Assembly: GCA_012295275.1 (NCBI GenBank)
Contig: CM022665.1
Coordinates: forward strand, 12,393,976 to 12,457,975
Direction: 5' to 3'
Length of the DNA: 64,000 nucleotides
Origin: Chrysomallon squamiferum
Taxonomy: Eukaryota > Mollusca > Gastropoda > Neomphalida > Peltospiridae
Position numbers and translations under genes: made by a program. Below, piece after piece: positions 1-12,070 of this stretch. Each line of letters opens with the position of its first letter. Positions within the stretch are counted from its first letter, which is position 1. The notes under the pieces are model-generated. The model saw nothing but the letters and a program-made list of their open reading frames with translations. It made no database searches and was not told the DNA's origin.

Positions 1-344
1 TTTAAATGTCTGCTAATTTGTCAGCTGACATCTGCTAATCTGGGTCTGTATATATTTTACGCAACTCTGATTTCTTGTTTGAAAGATCGGGGAGAAACCT
101 CTGATCGTCCTGTTCTAGGTGGAAGCTGTGTTGAGGATCAATGTGGTTACAGTGTAAAGCTGGTAAAGATCATTGATCTCGACCTGCAGACAGATTAGAA
201 TTTGTTCAAGTACTTCACGACTGGCTAACCAAACACTGTGTCGTGATTTATTTTCCCTGAAGCAGTGTCCTCGCTGAACACACAGAAAAGAAGAAAACTT
301 TTTGAGTGAATAGCGTTTCTTTTCATCCCAAGATTTTTAACTCT

Positions 345-1090
345 TCATGACTACTTTCTTTGTTCTTCGTGTTTCTTTTTACAGCAAGACAAATGTATCT
401 TTCACTCAGCATGGCCTGGAGGGGTTTGGGGTTTTTTTTGTGTATGTTTCGTTTCACAGTAAGACAAATGTATCTTTCACTCACCATGATTAGTTTCTCT
501 GTTCTTCTTGTTTCTTTTCACAGCAAGACAGATATATCTTTCATTCATTATCACAGCAAGACAGATATATCTTTCATTCATTATAACTTGTTCATTTGTT
601 CTTCTTGTTTCTTTTCACAGCAAGACAGATATATCTTTCATTCATTATAACTTGTTCATTTCTTGTTGTTTCTTTTCACAGCAAGACAAATGTATCTTTC
701 ACTTAATATGATTTGGACTTTTGTTCTTCTTGTTTCTTTTCACAACAAGACAGATATATCTTTCACTTAATATGATTTGGACTTTTGTTCTTGTTTCTTT
801 TCACAACAACACTGATGTATGTTTCACTCATTATTGCTTGTTTCTTTCTTCTTGTGTTTCTTTTCAAAGCAAAACTGATATATCCTTCATTCAGCATGAC
901 TTTGAGTTTTGTCTTTTATGTTTCTTTTCACAGCAAGACAGATGTATCTTTCACTCAAGGTGACCAGGTTATTTTTTCTTTGTGTTTCTTTTTACTGCAC
1001 TAAAGATGTATATATCATACAAAATATATTTTTTTTAAATTTGTTTTCCCTGCAAGACAGATGTATTTATGACACAAACACGACTTTAGT
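345..1090 (+). repeat. Degenerate ~60-66-bp minisatellite, about 11-12 copies
   Basis: Each unit contains TTGTTTCTTTTCACAG, then CAAGACAGATATATC or CAAGACAAATGTATC, then TTTCACTCA. One unit has an extra partial copy (about 545-580). Each unit therefore has a polypyrimidine tract plus CAG, the layout of a 3' splice site. The short open frames crossing the block are repeat by-products. Confidence 0.85.
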
Positions 1091-3180
1091 TCCTCTTTGA
1101 TATGAGCAAGAATTTAATTAGAAGAATTAACGGATATTATTATAGACAAAACAATTTCTCTCTCTTTTATTAGCAATATTCTTATTGTCTAGCTTTCATC
1201 TTTATTTTTATTTTATTTTCTATTATTTTTTTTTATTTTTTTCATATAGCATCACTGTTTTTAGTTTTCATCATTTTGTTTTTCTTAAATATATTTTTTT
1301 TTTTTAAAAACACAAAAAGATCTGTCTTGTCTGTAATTATTGGTAACATCCTTCAATGTTATTGAAAATTTGTGCTGTAATGGGATTTTATTTTTAAGAA
1401 TATTATGACTAATAAGGAATTGCAATACATATTGTTTATCGGTTTGTTATTATATCCTAGCTATTACATTCAGGATGCAAAAAGTGAGAAATTTGCATGA
1501 AACATCAAACAGGGTCGGTAATTTTTTTTTTTATTAATATAAAATATTTTGGGGACATATGACATGATTGTTAAATTAGTGATGATTTTCTTTGCGTATG
1601 AGTATTGATTTCACCGCAGTAATATAACAGACAAAACTAGATAATAATAAGAAGAATAAGAATTTCTATTCATGCACGTACATATTCTCTTAAGATTATT
1701 ATTATGTCAGCATTAATAACAGAAACAGCTTTATCATTATTACTATATCATTTTTAACGCAGTAACATAATTATATATACATGCATGTATACGTGCAAGA
1801 ATAAAAAGCATAAAAGTACTTTTTTATTAAACTACAGAACAAAACAGCTGACATCAAAGTCTTGTTAGAATTTAGTAATTACAATTAATGCGCTTTGACC
1901 TTAAGAAATCATATGAAATAGAAATAGTGCAGGTACCATTATGATTCAAATGAGGTTCTGAAATCTGACTGCATGTAGGAATATTTCTCATATCTTACAT
2001 TAAATGAACTTCATATGTGCAAGATACGAATATCAGCTTGATTTTCGAATAAAACTGTTTTAAAAGATAAGAGGGGAGAAATAAACTGTAAAGCAGTCAC
2101 ATCAAACAATAAAATTTCTGCAGCCTCATCAAATGCGATGTTTTCACAAGAATATGAATTATTTTATTTGCAGTGCTGTGACACAATGTTACATACCATT
2201 TTGTTTTGTTTGTTGCTGTTGTAGTTGTGGTTTTTATCGTTATTGTTGTTTTCTTTTAAATTCAGGCAGAACATACGTTTTTACAAATTTACTGTGGCAT
2301 CAACCAATATTCATAAAGCTACACTCTTAACTCATAATATTCGAGGAGAGGAAACATGCATATATGTGTGTATGTATGTGTGTATATGTGTCTGTGTCTG
2401 TGTCTCTGTGTGTGTGTGGGTATGGGTGGGTGTACGTACGTATGTGTTAATTAAACTTTTAAATGAAGGCAGCCTGAATATCATGGCGAATGGTTTTTTT
2501 TTTTTTTTTTTGTACTAGCTTGCATTTTTTTCCAAAATAATTATCAAGGGAGTTCGGGCATAGGGTGCTCTGTCTGGATTTGCGTACACTTTCGTAAATC
2601 ATGCCGCCGTTTTTGACAGCAGTGTAATCTAAATACGATCTACGGTCAATTTGTCGCAGCAGAAAATTTCTTTTCTTTCACATTAACCGTTGAATTTACT
2701 TGTGAAATAGCCGAAATGTCGTGTTTCGACTAGTCATCAAAACTTGTTCAGTGAATTGCTGACCTTTTCAGTAGTTGCATTTTTATTACGAGGGACTGGC
2801 TTCCAGCACGACTGATTATTTGAAACCTGCAGCGATTACAAATGCTTTAATTAATAAGCGTCTGAGTTCTCCCAGCACTGAATAGAGCAACACGGTGCTC
2901 TCCGGGTCCTTCGCGAGCTCTGAACCAATGTAATTTCTAACGACTGAGCTTTAGGATACGTAACTAAATTAATTTGTCTTGTTCTGCATCAATGAGAGGC
3001 TTTCTTTCATTGAAAAACTTTATTTTGAAATGACAGATTTCTGATCTGATCGATGTTAATAACTTATATGGGTTAATGTGTTAGCTGGTTAGCGTCATTC
3101 ACTGTATACTAAACGTCTGTATGGAATGAAGCAAAATCAGAATTTAGTCCTAGAGACATATAAGTCCATTGGCGTAACCA
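1091..3180. other. AT-rich sequence, no gene seen
   Basis: The stretch contains homopolymer T runs, a TG/TATG-rich microsatellite (about 2357-2445) and a poly-T run near 2494-2511. From about 2520 to 3180 base composition is more balanced and looks single-copy, but no open frame or known motif was recognised. Confidence 0.6.
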
Positions 3181-3185
3181 TGTAA

Positions 3186-3248
3186 CTGATAAACGTCCAC
3201 TTTTTCTAATCGCAACTGCTTATACGAAAAAGCTTCGACGTTTATCAG
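3186..3248. repeat. Small hairpin
   Basis: CTGATAAACGTC (3186-3197) is the exact complement of GACGTTTATCAG (3237-3248). Inside it CTTTTTC (3200-3206) pairs with GAAAAAG (3226-3232). The result is a 19-bp stem with a small asymmetric internal loop and a terminal loop of about 19 nt. Confidence 0.6.
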
Positions 3249-4239
3249 ACAGACTCGATTCCTTGCTTTCTCAGGGAACGTCACTCACTCACTTACTCAC
3301 TCACTCACTCACTGGAGGTTATTAAGTACAATGTTTTCAGGTTTCAGATTTAATCAAGCTACGAGAAAAAAAAAAAAAAAAGACGCTTCAAAGAATAAAA
3401 TCTACAGGCGATAACTCGCACATTCGATTATATTTATTTATTTATCTCTATTAGGGACTGTGATGATGTGTCCGGCAAAGATAACGTTCCCGCAACTGTC
3501 AGATGGCAATCCAGTCGAAAAGGTACATTAAAACGATTCCAACAGATAGCTTTTCTATCAGTTTTTTCTATTCCTGCACACGATTTTTCCATTAAACGGC
3601 CAGTGGTCTTGTCATGGAAGATAATTCTGAAAAAGAAAAAAAAAAACCTAATTTAATTCTGGCATCACTGATGATGGCAATTTCGTATTCCTTCAAACTT
3701 AAACCAATTTGGATCGGTTTTATTGGTGATGTGTTAATTTTCTCTTGAGTGAAATTGCAATTGCTCAATGTTTACTTACGAATGCGTTAACTAGAGTTTG
3801 TAAATAAAGCTAATCAGAATTTGATATGGTTTCGTACGCTGGGAAATGAGAAACATTTGAGAGCGGTTTGCGGTGAGGAGATAAATTTGATTACATAACT
3901 GAGATAAATGTAACTGTTTTACTTAGATTAATGGTACTGTGGAAGACTTGCCAAGATCACTGCAATCGTTTTGTAATACGTAATCTGTATCAGCACAGCC
4001 ATGTTACTGAAATAAGAGCGATCGCTTTATTTAGAACTGTACATTACCTATAGAAATGCAATTACGTTTCAAACTTTGGTCTTACAATAAAGCCTTAACC
4101 TATAGAAATGCACCATTTTACCAAGATAAATTCAATCATTTACGTAAACTGACACATATTAACAAGTCCTTGATAAATGCAGACAGAAACACACATAAAA
4201 TATACAGACAGACAGGCACACGTGCAAATCAATGCTTTA
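3249..4239. other. No gene seen; short (CACT)n run
   Basis: A short CACT/TACTCACT run lies at about 3280-3312 and a poly-A run at about 3366-3381. CTATAGAAATGCA occurs twice (about 4049 and 4101). The rest is unremarkable AT-rich sequence. Confidence 0.6.
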
Positions 4240-4415
4240 TGATACAGTCCAATACGATGTAATGTAATACAACACAGTACAATACAGTATAATATAATAT
4301 AATGTACAATATAATATAATACAACATAATATAGAATACAGTACAACGTAATACACAACGTAACACACACAGTACCGTACAACAGAATACAATGCAATGC
4401 AGTGTAATACATAGC
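4240..4415. repeat. Pentanucleotide-like AATAC/ACAGT repeat
   Basis: Variants of TAATACAGTACAATACA recur across about 170 bases, with 5-base periodicity. Overlapping open frames on the minus strand rich in Tyr, Cys, Ile and Leu arise from this periodicity. Confidence 0.7.
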
Positions 4416-6070
4416 AGTTTATGTCTGACCTTCGAATTATAAATATACAACTAGAAAAAAAACCATACAAACATGAAATTACACCTCATTGTATTCCCAG
4501 AACACTTGTTAAACTTGACATGAAGCGTTTTGCAGATTGATATATTGTGCCATGAAAAAAAAAAAAGTTTAAAAAAATATCCCTACAGAAGACGTCTATT
4601 CTGAATTGTAAAATAGGTTCTAATTATCACGGAGCTGCGGGAACCAGTAAGTATTTTTATACTGCAGTTCGTCAAGTGACGCCGTTTACGTGATACGAAT
4701 CACGAAGTAATCTTCTTAACAATAAGTTCTTTTCTTTTCAAAATTCAGAACGTAGTTTCATATTCAGAGTTGTCTATAAGTAAGCACTGTAGTCAGAATT
4801 TGACCTATTTTTAAAAAAAACATTTCCTATTTAGAATACTCTATAAGTAGTTATTGTAGTTAGATTTAGAAGAATTTTAAAACATTAATTTTCCAAAATA
4901 TCAGAGAAAAACGTTAAATGTAGCAGATACAAAAGTTATTTCAAAAACTGTACACTGTTATCAGAGCAGCAATTAAAGATTTGCATATATAGTGATAGAA
5001 TTATTTTCTAAGTGACCATCATAAACTAAAATAAAAGGTTTTTTCCTTCCCTTAAATGTAACCAACATTTTACGTTATTTTCAAAAGTCAGCTCATATAT
5101 AGCGTTTTCTGTGTAACCGGACATCTCAGCAAAAAGTTGAAGATTTTCAAAACGTTAATTAATATAATCGTTTATTTCTGAAAACTGATCACAAGTTAAA
5201 AATTTATATCTGAAAGGTTAATTCCAGTGTAGCCATAACTCTGTGTTTGAACACTATACCCAGAATAACGTTAAATTTATCGTAAATTATTTACGCATTA
5301 TAAATCCACATATTGTAATCATAAAGTTATCTTCAAATTCAGTGTCTGTGTTATCTTGTCTCTATAAATGGACGATAGATCCTAAGTTAATTTTGTCTTC
5401 ATAACGTTTAAACATTCATGCACGTTATCATTATAATTATTACATACTTTGCTCACTAAATGTATTATTGATTCAAACAGGTTAAATGTGAGGTTTTATC
5501 GCACAGACTCACAGGGTAGACAAAAGTTATTTATAAAATGTAGTCTTATTTCTATATCTGGATATCACAGGCCAAAAATTCAATATCTATTTGTTAATTT
5601 GTCGATATGCCAATTGTTTTGACATTATAAATTATACAAAAGCATTAATCATACACCAGATTGCTAAATGAATCCATATTTCTCTACACCGGTAATAATA
5701 TTAATCAGGTTTCGTTCTGTCGGCAATGTTACTGATCGTTAGAGTCGATAGTTTTCGTCAAACTTCAACAGATGAATTTTACGGAAAACTGGGCTTTTAG
5801 ACCAGTGCGTTTTAGCGAATAAGGTCGGGAATAACAACCCCTGCCAGTCACTAATAAGCCATGTGTCCGGTCCTCTTGAGTATCTTGAACAATTCTGGAA
5901 TTATATTATCCTTCAGAATGAGATCCTCAATCTGATATTTATTTCGAAAACAAGAATCTAAGGTTAATGATTTCGTTTTTTCGATTTTTACCTCGTCGAT
6001 AAGGAAACTCGCACAGGAAATTCTAATTTCCATTTCTTGTATTTGATGAGTAAGAATATTTCAATAAATA
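4416..6070. other. AT-rich block, possible very old ~80-bp repeat
   Basis: CTATAAGTA with TGTAGT following occurs at about 4774 and 4850, and AACGTTAA-type motifs recur near 4910, 5150, 5270 and 5400. This hints at a decayed tandem array, but similarity is too weak to define units by eye. No gene was seen. Confidence 0.35.
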
Positions 6071-6115
6071 GTGTATGAGGTCATTAACCTTCCGTTGCTT
6101 TATATCTTTTTTCTG

Positions 6116-6886
6116 CTACTACTGCTACTACTACTACTAATACCAATACTACTGCTCCTATTACTACCTCTGTTGCTACTACTACTACTACTAATACAAA
6201 TACTAATACCAATACTACTGCTCCTATTACTACCTCTGTTGCTACTACTACTACTACTAATACAAATACTAATACCAATACTACTGCTCCTATTACTACC
6301 TCTGTTGCTACTACTACTACTACTAATACAAATACTAATACCAATACTACTGCTCCTATTACTACCTCTGTTGCTACTACTACTACTACTAATACAAATA
6401 CTAATACCAATACTACTGCTCCTATTACTACCTCTGTTGCTACTACTATACTACTAATACAAATACTAATACTAATACTACTACTCCTATTACTACCTCT
6501 GTTGCTACTACTACTACTACTAATACAAATACTAATACCAATACTAATACTACTACTCCTATTACTACCTCTGTTGTTGTTACTACTACTACTACTAATA
6601 CAAATACTAATACCAATACTACTGCTCCTATTACTAACTACTATACTACTAATACAAATACTAATACTAATACTACTACTCCTATTACTACCTCTGTTGC
6701 TACTACTACTACTACTAATACAAATACTAATACCAATACTAATACTACTACTCCTATTACTACCTCTGTTGCTACTACTACTACTACTAATACAAATACT
6801 AATACCAATACTACTACTCCTATTACTACCTCTGTTGCTACTACTATTGCTATAACGGTAACCATTTTTATAACTGCTACAACTAT

Positions 6887-6925
<39 letters not shown>
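6116..6925. repeat. 66-bp minisatellite of ACT/TAC triplets, ~11 copies, with triplet tail
   Basis: A unit of about 66 bases contains CTCCTATTACTACCTCTGTTG, a run of ACT triplets, then AATACAAATACTAATACCAA. Because the unit length is a multiple of three and stop codons are rare in it, long frames stay open on both strands (up to ~298 codons on the minus strand). The products are Leu/Ile/Pro or Ser/Ile/Val low-complexity chains with no domain, so I do not call a gene. Pure ACT and GCT runs follow to 6940. Confidence 0.85.
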
Positions 6926-6940
<15 letters not shown>

Positions 6941-6984
6941 AATGCTCTACCCTGTTACAGAACATCGTAACCAGCAACATTAAA

Positions 6985-9170
6985 TATTCATATAATTCAA
7001 AACATCGTCAGTTCCGTTAGGTTACTTTGCTTTTGGAACCGATGCACCTAAAAGCAAATTACAACAAAAAAAAAAAAAAAAAAAAATCATTCTTAGCAAT
7101 CATTTCACACAATATTGTTTACTCCGGCAATGTTTATTTATTTAATATATCCTCAAGGTATTCGTTTTTTTTTATATTATTCTTTTGTTCCACCACTTGA
7201 ATCTCCGCGCTAATCAGCGGAAGCATTAAATTTTTACGTCACGAGAGCGGAAGTTCATGAAAAATGTAGAAGTCTGATTTTCTTCCGAAGAGATGTATTA
7301 CTGTCGACTCTAATCCGGACGGAAAGACGCGAATAAATGAGTACGTTATTGTTATGTTTTGTAAATTATCGGTTTTTATATATTATCGGTCTCCTGCTGA
7401 TAACAAAAAACTTTCGGATTAATATCAGATTGGATTTGATCCAAGAATAATGATAATAATAATAAGAAGAAGAAGAATAAGAAGAAGAAGAAGAAGAAGA
7501 AGAAAAAGTAAATTGTTTTACATGAACCTAAAAGGTATATTCTAAAAAAGATAAAATATATGTATGATTTAAAACATATGATGTATGTATGAATTTAAAT
7601 ATGTATGTATGTATGTATATATGTATGTATGTATGTATGTAATAAATTGTGATTACGTGTATGTCTATGGACGTATCAAGTACGTACGTGCCTATATATG
7701 TCTATTTGTATTGTTTTATATTTAAAGGAATTTAGGAAAAGCATTCGGCATACTAAACTAGAACGTAGCCTAACATTTATCAAACTGTCAGGATGCTAAC
7801 ATTTTAACAGGCAGAAAATATTTTCATTTTATTTTTATTTGACCTTTATTCATATTTGGGACAAAGATGCTGTAGTCTTTATTACTGGAAATGCCTTTCC
7901 ACTTATACACTAATTTTATCGACTAAAATTTTAGAACGTTCTTATTTTTAAACACTATGTGTTTCAAACTGTAAGTTTCAATGTTATAGCCAGACAAATA
8001 TTTTGTATAAAAATGAAGGTATGCTTACAAAGTATTAAATGTTCTAAAAATATAGCTCAATAATACTATAGATCTTCCGTCTGAAATTATCAGCAAATAA
8101 GGCACATTAATATATAAATACATTTAAATCTATCAGAATACACATCTTTATAAACATTTTTTTTTTTTTTTTTTTTTCGCTATCCAGAATAGAAATATCA
8201 ATTAACTTCATTTCGTTTCTATTTTATTACTCTTGCAGAAAGAAATATTTGTTTACATTACTTTAGGAGCCGAAAAAAATTATGTATATAAATTTTAGCT
8301 CAACGTGCATTATCACGCTTTCAAGTTTGCCGATCTCGTGCATATTGCTGCAGCTTTCTACGTGTGAACGAAATTCGTTTTGACTGTTGAAATGTAAGCT
8401 GTCGTTTGATTACTGTTGACACTTTGTTCATTCTTGTTTGCCAGTGATGAAGACTGTGCTTGTCACATTTTTTTTTTTTTCTTGTAAGAGGCTGTATATA
8501 TATTACCTTGAAGAATTTAAATTTGTAACATGTAGCAAATGTCGTATATGTTTCATTTAAGTTCAGCTGGCTTCATTTTTTTTACTTCGCAGCGCAAAGA
8601 AAAGAGATACATACATACAGTCATAAATACAAAGACCAAAAGTACGTACGTACATACATAGGTACATCTATAGGTACACAACAACACAACAACAGCCACA
8701 GGAAGAGATGAAGGAATAATGAAGACTGTTGTAAAGGGAGAAAAATACAGAAAAGGCATCCATTTTTTTTAATTTAGCAACGCATTCAGTACTTTATCTA
8801 TCTTTTTTTCTTTTATAATATTATACGTAATCATGGTTAAGAATCACTCCGATAATAAAAGAAAAGAATTGCTATCGCAAAGTCATGTTCTACACTTTTG
8901 TGAAAAGCCGTAAGAGACTCTTTATATTTCCTTCCCATAAACAGGAAAGTACACGCGACGGCCTTTGAAAAGCAGGCGCGGAGCACTGGCTGAGAGTGAG
9001 ATAAGACAGACACAAGAAAGAGACAAGAGAGGGCGAACAGAAACACTGCATGGGAATGTAGGGAGGGAGGATAGAGAAGGAAAAGATGAAGAGTTTGTTT
9101 AAATGATAATAAGAGTGGTCGATAGACAATAAGACAGAGAGAGAGATTTTAGGGGAAAAAGAGAAAGCAA
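6985..9170. other. No gene seen; scattered simple repeats
   Basis: Poly-A (7063-7086), AAG/AAT runs (7448-7506), a TATG/GTAT microsatellite (about 7580-7640), poly-T (8158-8177) and ACGT/CATA runs (8640-8660) are present. The rest is AT-rich and unassigned. Confidence 0.6.

Positions 9171-10543
<1,373 letters not shown>

Positions 10544-10592
<49 letters not shown>
10544..10592 (+). repeat. (GT)n microsatellite
   Basis: An uninterrupted TG dinucleotide run of about 49 bases. Confidence 0.97.
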
Positions 10593-10594
<2 letters not shown>

Positions 10595-10803
10595 ATTTAT
10601 ATATATGGGAAATGGGCTAAAGGTCTGTAGCAGGTTTACGGTGGGGGGTTTTTTGTTTTTTACTATTTCTACAGTAAAATGACAGAGGCTGTTTTCTACT
10701 TCTCTGGTAGAATATAATAGTCTCTCTTTTGTACTTCTAAAGCAAAATGACTGTCTTTTTTTACTTTTCTTTTCTTTTTTCTTTTTTACTTTTCTTTTCT
10801 TTT

Positions 10804-10850
<47 letters not shown>

Positions 10851-10980
10851 CTTTCTGAGCTTTTCTTCTGTTTCAGAATTATGCTGATTTTTTCTATCTG
10901 TGGTAGAATTACGGTGTTTTTGTTCTTTTTCTACTTCTATGTCAGTCTGACATTTATTTATTTATTTATTTATTTGTTTG
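10593..10980 (+). repeat. Decayed ~50-60-bp repeat with poly-T core
   Basis: Phrases such as TTCTACTTCT, TGGTAGAAT and CAAAATGAC/AAAATGACAG recur at 10665-10960, interrupted by a TTTTC/poly-T run (about 10755-10847). Copies are too diverged to count with certainty. Confidence 0.4.
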
Positions 10981-12070
10981 TTTGTTTCGCTACGTGACCT
11001 CATTCGACCAAACGCTTCTCACATCGCTGGCTGTACAATGCTTTACCCCAACTTACAAAATACAATAATTTTTAAATTTAATATTTTTTAATTAAATAAC
11101 CTACTAATACATCGTTTCTTTAACTTCGACAACGTAACTTTGCAAGCTGAACATCCACTCTTTATCAGGAGATTCACAAAATACGATAATCAAAATCTGG
11201 TTCAGCCAGTGAGTGGATGAGAGAGAAGTCAAAATTAAATTTTTATTTCAGCAATTTCATGAAATTAACGTTGACCATTGAAATACTTCCGAAAAACGCC
11301 TTGTTAACAGCAAACCTCCCTAGCCGCTGCGATTTGGTTCCTTTCTCTTTCATGACATTACACACTGAACTACTGAGACTTTCCACGTTTTGAATAATGT
11401 ATAACAATACAGTATACGAAGCGATGCCGTTGGATGTTTGTTCTAGCCCATACGTGTTGTCTACTTATTAATTTACCTTTGTGTAATGCCTCTGTAAAGT
11501 GTTTCTTTACAGTTTTCCATAACGCTTCAGTATACATTTCCAAACTGTACACGTAAACAAATTATTTCTGTACATTTTATAGTCTTTCTAAACTGGTTGC
11601 ATATACCTCTGAAATACACGTGTGTATAATTTTTCAAATAGCTTCTGTTTAACTGTAAGTCTGCAAATTGGTTCTGCTTAATTTTGCAAATTCGTTCACT
11701 ATAGTTTCCAAAATGCTTCGCGTACATTTTTAAACTGTTTGTGAATAGTTTAGTTAAATTGGTTGTATGCAGTTTTCTCTCAGGAAAACAAATTGCGAAC
11801 TGCTTTTTGGTTTGTTTTTTTTTACCAAATAAATTTTCTCTGATGGCCTTGAGATTTATCGTTACAAAACAAAAAAAATCAATTTAAAAAAAAAAAAAAC
11901 TGTTTTACTTTCGTGGTCATAAATTTGTAACAGGGTAAAAAAAATTAAATATTTTTACTTCTGCAGTTATTTCACCATATGTTAATTTCTTTACTGTTTT
12001 TGTCATGTACTTTTTTTTCTCCTTTTCTGTTGTTTGTTGTTTTCTTTCCCCTATTTTTATTCATGCTGGG
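10981..12070. repeat. Mostly unassigned; decayed ~45-bp repeat at 11490-11790
   Basis: Between about 11490 and 11790, phrases like TTTCCAAAATGCTTCG, TTTCCATAACGCTTCAG, GTACATTTTTAAACTG and ATACATTTCCAAACTG alternate, pointing to an old tandem array. The first 500 bases show nothing recognisable. Confidence 0.4.

Noticed and set aside
6084-6980. 298-codon minus-strand frame
   Set aside because: It is kept open by a 66-base repeat unit. The product is low-complexity Ser/Ile/Val with no domain or splice context.
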